From positions 124,001-188,000 of the forward strand of contig JASANG010001532.1 in NCBI GenBank assembly GCA_030248215.1: 64,000 nucleotides of DNA. Direction: 5' to 3'. Shown one piece after another: positions 54,291 through 64,000 of the stretch (positions are counted from its first letter, which is position 1; the number at the start of each line of letters is the position of its first letter). The DNA is from Enoplolaimus lenunculus. Its lineage: Eukaryota; Nematoda; Enoplea; Enoplida; Thoracostomopsidae. The notes under the pieces are model-generated. The model was not told where the DNA came from, ran no database searches, and saw only the letters and a program-made list of their open reading frames with translations. A program made the position numbers and the translations under genes.

Positions 54291-57200
54291 CTTTAAACTT
54301 GAGCTTAAGCCTAAGTTATGCCAAAATATAAAAAAATTTAGTGATCGTTTTAAGATTTAGACAGAGCCATACGGTTTTAGGCAAGGCATAACCTTATCTT
54401 CAAATTTACAGCCACGGGCATGGGCATAACCAGGATTTCGTTTTGGGACGGACCACACCAATAGCATACGTCTTAAGTATAGTTTGGTAGTCACTGAATC
54501 ATCTTAATTAACCAAAATATTTTTTTTCAAACCATTAAAGGAGTCGATAGCCACTTAGCCAGCCATTTGGCAAACTTGAACTGCCAGATTATTATTCAAG
54601 ACCTGTTCTAAGTATGAGATCTGGTTGATGGGATAGGATCGGACAGCCGACCGTGCGAATCGGAAGGTTACTGAAGATGATTGTTATTTTTAGTTCTAGG
54701 AAAGCCTAAACTGAAAAAGCTTTATGCCAAAAATTCCTCGACAGAATTTATCGGTTTTGAGACATTCAACAGAAATAAACAAATGTAACAATTTAATAAA
54801 GCTTAAAGTTTTGAATTACAGTTCCCGGTTTGGTGTAATCACCGGTTTTTGATGGCCAATCGTTGGCTTATAAATTTAATAAAAGCTCAATGGTTCACAT
54901 GCTGAATTGCCAAAAGGGACGCCTAAGTGATTTAATCTTCATTGGATACAAAAAATTCTTTGACCTGTGTACATTTTTCATTAAGAGCTATTTCTTGTCA
55001 AGAATTAACCTTGAACTATCTAATTGTTTATATCCAGCCGTTATGGTTGTCATTTGCACCCGTTCCAAAACATTTATCATTAAAGCTTGCGCTCAGGTCC
55101 GTAACCAGCTAACCTTGCTGGAGGGGGGGGCTAAAAATTTTCAGGAGAGACATACACGGGTTTTCGATGACTTGCAAGCAAGGTTAAAAATGTTCCATGA
55201 GGGCCAAATTTATGCCAGAACGCTGAACCCCGCCCTCTCTTGGCAGTGCCTGAGCATGCAGGGGTGGGCGCTCCATCAAATTCCAGGGTGGGGACCCCCA
55301 ATTTCGTGAGCGAAGCGAGAAGCCAGACGCATTTCAAAAGTTGCAGTTTTTGTTTCAACCGGTTAGGGTAAAGGCCTCTTTAGGGGTGGGACCCCCAAAA
55401 TGAGGGGCATGGGGTATGGCTGCCCCGGCCCGCCTCCTGGTTACGAGCCCACTTGTGCTCTGGCTTTACGTAAAAGCCAAAGCATAAACCTCTGGCCTGA
55501 GCGTTAAGTCTGTGGGAGAATGTGAGCAAAGAGGCCTAATAGTTGAATAAGCCATAGAATAAAAGATTCACATCGTTTTTTAATAGATACCACTAGACAC
55601 ATAGAAATAGCAAAAAACATCATAACCAGTCTAAAAACCAACCACATATGGGTAGATATTGTGCACAAATGGCATAGAGCCTAATAAGGGCGTCTCCACG
55701 GAGCGGTTTTGGGGGGGGGGGGCGTGCCCCCCCCCTCAAATTCGACTGGAGCCCTCGCAAATAGACTTGGTGTAAAAGTAAACAATGTTGAATTGCAATT
55801 GTAGGGGTCCACCAAAATTATTCGGAGTCCCTCCAAATAATTTTCTATGGACGTCCGTCGATCGTAACACCAGAAAAATTGTTTTGCTCGTTTAAAATGA
55901 AATTTAGCAAAAATTATACAATTTTTGAAAAAATGTGATCTTCAAATTTTAAAAATTACAATCAACTGTAAAACCGATGACGATGTTTTGGTGAGAAAGA
56001 TTTATATAAAAAGTTTAAAAATGTCATTAAGAACAGCGTTGCGGTGCGCATTCTTAAATACCAATTTTCTATCACTTCGATTGAAAACAACGTTTTGGCT
56101 TGAAGAATTTTGCCTGAGTTAAACTGTTTTAGTCGAAATTTTTCCATTGTCAAACGAACATTTTATTCAAATTTCGCTGAATTCAAGCTAGTTCGAGTTT
56201 TTGCGTTACGTTAAAGCAAACTCATAAATAATTGTGGAATTAAGTGATACGATTAACGTTATTTTAACTATTCAGCTTCTGCCAGCTGGTGATATGACGT
56301 ACATCTATTTGAGAATACTATGCCTAATTTGTGGTCAAATTTAGCACCGTAAAATACGAAACTCAAAGCGCACGGGCGGCCGAAATGAGTGACATTGGCG
56401 AGGTATTTGGTACACGTACCCTTGTACTTTTCTGCTTTAGATCGAAACTGCAAAAAATTAGCGTACACTTTTACTTTATAGAATATTCAATAACAAAGGT
56501 TCGTAGAATTAAAAAACTTTTTTTCGCTGATTAAACAAGCATGCCTCAGGTCACGCATGGTACAATGTGGACTGTATCTAAATAACCTTACATTCGTCTG
56601 TAGTCGTTCAATTTTTCACAATATTTTGTATTGCCATTGCTCAAAAACCGGGTCTAAAAATAGCTGAATTTTTCAGCTTATTCTTGAACGTCCAAATGCT
56701 TTATCTTTACATTTTTAAAAACCGGATCGCTCACAGGCACCGTTTATAGACGCCAATACAATTTTAGCAAACAATTTTTAGGCCCTACTTAAAAAATGCC
56801 TACACCGCTTCACGTATACCCGTCAGGTTTCAGCTGAACAAATTTAAACCCTAAACACAGCATCAAAACATTAAGATCACACTGATCTAAAAATAAATGA
56901 GATTCCAACCCAAACTACTTCCACAGTTGCAAACAAACCAAAATATTTTAGTCTTTTCCCATTAAATAAACGAAGATATTGAAATTCTTGTCAAAATTAC
57001 CCTCAAGACAAGACATAGCTATCCAGAATGCAGAATGAATTGAATGTCTTGGGCTTGTGGTAAATCTATAAATTGGAGGTCGAGCGATATATATTAATAG
57101 GAAACAGAACTCGCAACGCGAAAGCGACCGAGAAGCCAACGGCAATTTTCGCAATAAATCTTAATACAAAATTTTGGTTTTGATCTCTGTTGGGGCAACT

Positions 57201-58024
57201 TAGGCCCGCATGCCGCCTCAGCTCTGCAAGTGCTTTATGTTGACGATGTGGAATATTGTCCGTCCAAGGTTAAACTTAGGTTATCCAAAAATATCTCTAA
57301 TGAATTTGTGAGAACGTAGATTTCATCCACAAGTCTTTAGAGCGACAAGTTAAACTCGGAGTATCTGCCTTATAAAGTTAAGCAACACGGTGGGAGCCGG
57401 TCAAAAAGGTCCTGGTGTTGAAAAACAACATCAATTGTAAGAGTTTTACTGGGCCATTTGATAGTTTTTGAGAATTTTAACACAGAAAATTCGGCTGGCT
57501 TCAGACATGTTTCGCTCGCAAAATTTACTTCACTACAGATGCCAGTTGTGCCATAGGTGCTAACAAACTGAACGAATCACAGTTCTATTTGTTGCATTAA
57601 CACCAAAGCCTAATCCCAATTTCTAATGCACAGACAGAGATAGCTTGTGACAATAGCAAAAAATACCAAGCAAAACCAAATAAACACATAAACACTATAC
57701 GAATAACCAGAGTACCAACTCGCATATGCTCTCGTTTCTGTCTCTCATTCAGTCGCATTTACGCTCACGTACCCGTTTGTATGTGTGACCGCATGTGATA
57801 TTTGTTCATAGGTTCGCCTATATGAGTCCTCATTGCCTCACAACGTTATAGCGACCAGGGTCGTATATATGGTCGGCGGCAAGGGGATATATCCGTTTTC
57901 GAAATTTATGAGGACACGAAAAAGCAATTTCTACATGCGTGTCAGGGTTTTGGGCAAAATTAAAGATTTGAGAGGTCAACAAATATTTTCTCGCTCGCTT
58001 GCAGAAAAACTGTCACGCCCGGAG

Positions 58025-58222
58025 GGCCCATGTTACATTAAGGGGCGTCCAGGTTTCTGTTGGGTCTATAAAAGAGTTGGTTTAGAGTCTAGATTACATT
58101 ATCTTTGCTTAGGTTTAGGCTTAGGCTTAGGCTTAGGAACACACTTTTTCAACGCTTAGGCTTCGACTTAGACTTAGAAATACGCTTAATCTACTATTAC
58201 GCCCCTAAAAGTAACATTGACC
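58025..58222. mobile_element. TelM-B element
   Basis: GGCCCATGTTACATTAAGGG to CCCCTAAAAGTAACATTGACC. The core holds GGCTTAGGCTTAGGCTTAGG, among the cleanest runs of TTAGGC here. The 8-bp flanks match only partly. Confidence 0.8.
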
Positions 58223-58969
58223 CGCCAGAGTATAGCCGCAAGAGTTTGATGCTTGGCTACGTCTTTGATAGCAGCAGCATATGGTCATGGAGGTAACAGT
58301 TGGCGTCCCAGAAAACCGGAATTGGTGGGTCTGGCAAACTGAAAAAATTGACTAAAATCTTAGTTCTTAAATTAAAATTAGAAATCGTTAATAATGGTCC
58401 AGTAAAGCAGTATTTCTACCCGACACTGGTAAATCCAGCACTGAACGAGGGGGTCAGCTGTTTACCCTCTTTCGCAGTACCGTTGACAGGTAGGTTTCAG
58501 TCAAGCAACCCCCCCCCCCACGACTTTGTGTAGTATATCGAAACTGTAACGATCACAAAATGTTTAGATGGGACGTGAACAAATAGCAGGTGGGACCGCT
58601 AATAAACAAATTTCGGATTACTTTGTAACCAAATTTACAATTAAGGCGAAAACGTTTTTGAGGAGGAACAGGTATGCCGGTTTCCCCTCGGGCTCGTGGC
58701 TTGTGTAAAGGTACAACGTTCTATAATGAATCTATAAACCTTTAGCAATAAGTAATTTTTGACATGCATTTATCACATATGTTTGTTTTAGCTAAAAAAT
58801 GTGTAGGGTATTTTACCGAACGACGGTGTGTAATGGTAATAAGCATAGCCAAAAGCGAAGCCGGCGGAGTTTCGAGGATCAATTACCTCAATTGGCCAAT
58901 GACATGTTTGTCCAAGGATTTTTAGAAACTTTTTCAGTTCGGAACACAAGAAACCCCCTTTTGTAATTT

Positions 58970-59116
58970 TGGCTCATGTATAGATCAGGAACAGACCGTT
59001 TTCCCATGGAACTGCAATACAGTAGGGTTAAGCTTTAGATTAAATTTATGCTTAGGTTTAGGTTTGGGCGTATGATATGATTGTACTACTGTTCCAGCCC
59101 TGTTCTATACATTGGC
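58970..59116. mobile_element. TelM-A element
   Basis: TGGCTCATGTATAGATCAGG to CTGTTCTATACATTGGC. The flanks TGTAATTT and TGCAATTT form an 8-bp duplication with one mismatch. Confidence 0.8.
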
Positions 59117-59364
59117 TGCAATTTTGATATCAAGGTGCCTGCGCGTAGGGAGACAGAGACACTGATTGACATAATAAGGGGTGTACTCTCTGGAGAAACC
59201 AAATAAGTATCTGCCCTCCCTTATTCGGGTCACTACAGTAGGCCTGAGATTAGTCTTATATTCATGCATACGCCTAGGTTTATACTTATGTATGTTCTTA
59301 TGCTATGCTTATGGGGTTAAAGTGAGTAGGCTTAAACACGAGTCGGCCATATTGTAAAGCTATA

Positions 59365-59490
59365 TCAATGAATAGAACAGGGTAACTGATGTAGTATAAG
59401 CATATTCCTAAGCCTAAGCCTATGCGTACGAATGGGCTTATACCGAAGCCTAAGCATAAAAATTAGCTTATACCTACGCCTTAACAAATT
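59365..59490. mobile_element. TelM-A remnant
   Basis: CAATGAATAGAACAGGGTAA followed by a CCTAAGCCTAAGCC core; the right half is lost. Confidence 0.6.
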
Positions 59491-60084
59491 AAGTGAGTAA
59501 CGAATTCCATCACTTTGGTATCACGGCAATTCGTCGCCCGACAACTTGTCATCTGTGCGTTTGTAAATCGAAATTTCATCCACCTGACAATTCGTCGACC
59601 TTCATTATTTTTAGGTTTAGGCTTATAGGCTTATGATGCTCAGGTTGACTTTTAGGGTTTAGGAACGACACTGTTAGGTGACAAGAAAAAGCATTGGTAA
59701 TACGATATTTAAAAATTAGCAAAAGAGAGTATGCATGATGTGCAATGTTTTTGAAAACAGTACACAAGCATACAATGAGACGTTTGACCTGTATTGGTTG
59801 CTTGATTAAGAGCCGGCCATAAAAAATGTTACTGGTTTTAAACATGAATTTGGAGAATTGTGGAAAAACATTTAACCAATGGCTTGGCTCCGGCTTAGAC
59901 TTCAAGTTGATTTCATAGATACACTGTTGTTCGATAATTCTACATTTGACACTGTTTGAAAATAATGTAAACTTTTTGATTAATATGATATAACGGGGCT
60001 TTGCCTCTGGTTTCGGTTCATCGTAAACCAAGCGGCGTAACGAATGGATTTAACCGCGTAACGCTACATCGGCATTCTTTTGGA

Positions 60085-60289
60085 TAATATTGCCTAATTT
60101 ATAGATCAACAGCGGACCATTTCTCTGTTGCACTGGTATGGAACAAAGCTTAAAATTTAGGCTAATTTTTCTTATGCTTAGGCTTTATAGTATAGACTTA
60201 TCCTTACGCATAAGCTTAGGCTTCGGCTTAATCTTAGGCTTGCGAATATGTGTATACTACTGTAGCTGCCCTGAGCTGTGCATTAGCCC
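60085..60289. mobile_element. TelM-A element
   Basis: TTATAGATCAACAGCGGACC at the left, TTAGGCTT-type core, and CTGAGCTGTGCATTAGCC at the right. No duplication is seen. Confidence 0.6.
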
Positions 60290-61607
60290 TTCTACTGAAG
60301 AAAACGGGGTGACCAAAATCGCTGGAGGGTAGATAGGTTATCATGTTGCTAGGCAACCAACATTAAATCGTTAATTCTGATGTAGTTTTCAATTATAATG
60401 ATTATTATTTAATTTGGACCGCAACGGTATAAACATGTAAACTGGGAATTTATACAGCGTCGCCTCTGCGGATTAGTGCACGTAGCCAAGGTTTTTTTGG
60501 AAATACGAAGAACACTCGAGCGAGCTGAGCGAAAAGCCAGACACAATTCTAAACATATTTCAATGCAAAGTTTTAGTTTTTGAGTCTGGAGGACAATACG
60601 ATTAATAGAGTTTACTAATCCACGTATATGCATGTGAATAACTGTACATCACACCAAGTTTTAACCAAAATTTGGATTTAAAGGTAAAATGTAATTCAAA
60701 ATTCTCAAAAATTCCAACACTACAGTTGTGTCAGAATAAGCGGTGGTGTAAGAGGGGTCTACATTTTGTGTCCCAGTCGATAGGAATCGGAATCTCTAAT
60801 AAGAATTTGTAAGCGGATAGAGTCTTGATACATTAATTAGAGTCCATAAATGTCAATTATACCTGATTGTAGTGCATAAATGACTCCAGGACCAAATAAA
60901 CTTTAGTACGAAACTTTAAAGCATACTTCAACTCGTTGAATTAAACGTTTGAACTTACAGGTTGTTCTGTGCAAGCGATTTTGCAGAAATATAGAGGGTC
61001 GAGTTAAAACGTAAACACTCATTACCCCAGTTTCCGCTTCGTGTGCGAATGCAAAGCTCGAATAAATTTACATGACTTCCAAGCCATGATTATACTTTGC
61101 TATGGGAGCGAAAATGTTTTCAGGGAGCCTAAAGATTTCGTTCGCTTCCCCAAATCCGACCCTTCCGGTTACGGGTCCAAGAAAATGAAACCTAGCAGAG
61201 TTCCAGGAAACTGACCATATTTTAACCAACAAAGTTTAGTTTAAGACAAGTCAGTTATGGTTATAATTTTATTATTAAATCCTTTTGGAACAATCAAAAA
61301 CATTTTTTTGGTCAATGGATAGTCGGATCGAGAAGCACAGGTTTATGTCTTTCTGTGTGTTCCATTCGTTTGGTTTATTTGGATACCAACCTAATTGTTC
61401 TTGTTGGGTTTAGGTTCAAGTTTGACCATATATTAATAATGTTTGTTGGCTTAAATATATTAATTAAATATTAATAATAAGGCTATTAGTGTGTTCGATC
61501 AATGACCTCGAATATTATGCCACATTGCCATAACTGGCACTTAACGTTACCATGACGTTTTGATGAATACTTATACTGGTGTTTTGAGTTTTAATTATAC
61601 AAACACC

Positions 61608-62051
61608 GGCCAATATTACTTTGAGGTTTCGTAACAGTAGTGTAAACTTATTCCTAAACATAAACCTCTGCGTGCCGATAAGTTTGTGTTAAAGTCTAAG
61701 CTCAAGGAAAAAGTTAGCCTGAGGTTGTTTAACCCTTTCGCTCATAGAGTATACTATGAGCAACTAAATACAATAATGTACGAGCAATACACGCATTGTG
61801 AGCAGTGTTTAACATTTATAACGTATCTACGCAGTGCAAAATCTCCACTAGACGTGAGAGCCTACTCGGGCTCGAGCGTCAAGCTCCTATAGCTCAGTGG
61901 TTATCGTAAACGCCTGCCACCCGTGAGACTGGGGATCGAATCTTACATTGAAATTACATCTTATATGAAATTGAAAATATTCATGTGAGGAATGGTTAAT
62001 ACTCTATTATAGTCGTGCAAAAACGATTCGCCCCACAAAGTAACCTTGGCT
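61608..62051. mobile_element. TelM element split by a SINE
   Basis: Left part 61608-61725 starts GGCCAATATTACTTTGAGG; right part 61997-62051 is CTCTATTATAGTCGTGCAAA through AGTAACCTTGGC. The pieces fit as one element around the SINE. Confidence 0.7.
61726..61996 (+). mobile_element. tRNA-derived SINE nested in a TelM element
   Basis: Same family as 46513-46789: GAGTATACTATGAGCAACTA, then a tRNA-like head GCTCCTATAGCTCAGTGG and GGGGATCGAATCTTAC, ending ATTGAAAATATTCATGTGAG. The boundary positions are approximate. Confidence 0.75.
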
Positions 62052-62554
62052 AAAACAACCGTACGCAAGACCGCAATTTGCAACTCTCATATAGAGACTG
62101 TATGGCGCGATCTGGCTTCTCCACAGCGGGGGGCGGGGGGGGCCCAGCACTTTTCGAAATTTTCATTTTCCCCCGGCGAAAATTTTGCCGCCTCCAGGAA
62201 AGGCCCACCGGCGAATTTTCGGCCGCCCCCCAGCAAAATGCCCCCCAACAAATTTTTTTGCTGGGGCCCCCCAGGACTTTTCTAAGCCAAAAATTTTCAA
62301 TGTTAAAACATAAAGACCTGGACTTTTTTTGAGGCGGAGATTCGGCAAAATGTGATTTATATTACGCTGAGTACTCATAACTTTTTAGTAGCGTTACAAA
62401 TACCGGCAGTAACTAGTGCAATTCAATAATGAACTGAAAAAAGCACTATTATCTAAAGACCGTTTCAGGGCATACAGTATTCGAAAGTACCTTGCAGCAA
62501 CAAATTCAACCCGCCTGATCCTTATGATAAACTGAAGCTGTGACTAATATATAA

Positions 62555-62676
62555 AATATATGTTAATCACAGTTAAGCCTAAGCGTAAGCCTGAGCAAAA
62601 AATGTATTCTACAATCTAAACCTACTCTTTTATAGACCCAACAGAACTCGGGACGTCCCTGAAAGTAACATGGGCC
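62555..62676. mobile_element. TelM-B right half
   Basis: AAGCCTAAGCGTAAGCC core, TCTACAATCTAAACCTACTC arm and CCTGAAAGTAACATGGGCC end. The left half is missing. Confidence 0.7.
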
Positions 62677-62889
62677 ATGATTTTAGTAATAGGGCTGTAA
62701 TCGAATAAGTACCAATAGCTTCGCTCGTACTGCCATGATCCCGTGTTTATTTGTGCTTAATTTTGAACAATGAAATGTAAGACGACCGACCAGAAACGAT
62801 TCAAAAATCCCCATCCTTGGATACCGCCGCCTTGTTTAACAACGTCACGTGAAGCCATGGAAGTGAGTGACGGTAGTGTGATCAGGAAT

Positions 62890-62993
62890 ATTTGGTATTT
62901 TTGCCTCACCTCCGGCTCCATCTCCGGCTCCGGCTCCGGCAAGTTTCGTTGACCTCCGGCTCCGGTATTTTTCTCTTCCGGTTGCACCCTGGC
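62890..62993. mobile_element. hAT-like CAGGGTRCAACCGG element, one end
   Basis: An inverted fragment ending CTTCCGGTTGCACCCTG, with CTCCGGCTCCGGCTCCGG inside. The other end is absent. Confidence 0.65.
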
Positions 62994-64000
62994 TGTTATG
63001 TGAGAAATTTAAACAAAATCAGCAATGAGTGAGCGTCGATTACCAGTGTGAATATTCACACGGTGCAGCTGGACATTGTAATCCATCATCAGCAAAAACT
63101 TTATCGCGGGAGGGTGTCGTACACCCACCCCCCTTCCGTTCATCATTTGGATTCACTAGTGGATAAGTAAGAGATTTCAAGCATTCGTAAATTAAATATG
63201 TTTATTCCTAATTTTTTCATTATTCTTAGGCATAACCTATTATGTCTTACCTTAACATTAATCTAGTGATACTTAACCGGCCCTGTTGTGCTTAAAATTT
63301 TGCGATGCAAATGTGAAGGTCGCAAGGTACCAGGTTAAACACATTCAACGCCTTCGGCAAAATTTCCAAACTTTTTCGTATCGAAATATTTGCCATAAAT
63401 GTGCTTTAAAAACGGTAAAGATAGCAAAGTTCACACCACGAAAACTATTCTGCCATACCAAACAATTCTGAATCTGCCACTGAAAGCGGAGAAGTCTCCA
63501 ACTTCACACGATTGCATGTGTCAAATATTACACTTCTCTTGTGTAAGCTTACGCCAAAACCTAAACGATTCTTTAGATTTGTCTGTTCTGGTAAGGATAA
63601 TTAGGTCAAGCATTGCTTGCTTTAATAGAAGGCGAAACTGTTTTCGTAACCAATTTTTGGTTATTTTAGTAAAAAATAACCAGTTAAATGAGAGTGATTA
63701 TACATTGTGTTTTAGTTTGTTTATATATCATTTCAGGATAAAGAATCAGCAGTGCACGACAAATTTTACGAAATATGGTCCACTCCATGTCGTGGAAAGA
63801 CGTCTTTGTGCGGCTGTGGGAACCTAACTGCCCCTCTATCAAATGCAAGTTTAGTAGTCTACTCTCACTGCTCGATAGTACCAGTCGTCATAACCAGGAT
63901 TTTATTTTGGAAAAGTTTAATTCTTCAATCGAGATAATTTTTTGACTTCTAGAATCCAGTAGGTTAAAACCTGAAAAAGTACCTTTTTATTTTTTGTTAG

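Larger units (their letters stand above)
52538..64000. other. 11.5-kb region with no recognised gene
   Basis: The missing first exon of the SLC17 gene should be here. Candidate donors near 53096 and 53630 do not join an in-frame ATG. Otherwise I see the elements listed separately, G- and C-rich runs (55125, 55710, 62130) and short unsupported open frames. A possible exon starts after the TTTCAG at 63736, with no family match. Confidence 0.55.

Noticed and set aside
7672-62676. TTAGGC tracts as evidence of a chromosome end or fusion
   Set aside because: The tracts are short, degenerate, in both orientations, and bounded by transposon ends with target duplications.
63399-63937. 142-codon frame and possible exon after TTTCAG at 63736
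   Set aside because: No domain, competing frames, and no partner exon to test phase; left as unsupported.

Overview
This window is animal nuclear DNA: AT-rich, intron-rich and packed with small repeats. I assembled the genes by joining exons whose splice phases agree; there are no rRNA genes, CRISPR arrays or operons. The unit TTAGGC and its complement, the nematode telomere repeat, recur inside dozens of small transposons. Together with a multi-TIL secreted protein this suggests a nematode or close relative, perhaps an early-branching lineage with a repeat-rich genome. The taxon is inference.

Layout: (1) 1-2741, minus strand: 5' part of a clockwork-orange-like bHLH repressor that runs off the left edge. 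(2) 10614-17488, plus strand: a complete 8-exon gene for a secreted protein with eight TIL modules. (3) 19821-26313, minus: a 7-exon GH31 glycosidase of the MYORG type. (4) 27946-29833, minus: a 4-exon NDUFB11 (complex I) gene. (5) 33188-34001, minus: two exons of an unidentified gene. (6) 34083-38910: a 40-bp minisatellite followed by a near-identical 1.4-kb tandem duplication that carries hairpins. (7) 42500-52537, minus: 12 exons of an SLC17/sialin-type transporter, first exon not found, with a 36-bp minisatellite beside one splice acceptor. (8) 52538-64000: no gene recognised, only repeats.

The genes do not form an obvious pathway. Most of the non-coding DNA is short non-autonomous transposons: two families with telomere-like cores (labelled TelM-A and TelM-B here), hAT-like elements with 8-bp target duplications, a Harbinger-like element full of CATATG palindromes, a mariner-like element, foldback families, and tRNA-derived repeats. 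Many insertions sit in introns without disturbing reading phase. I saw no LTR, retroviral or Polinton-type element.
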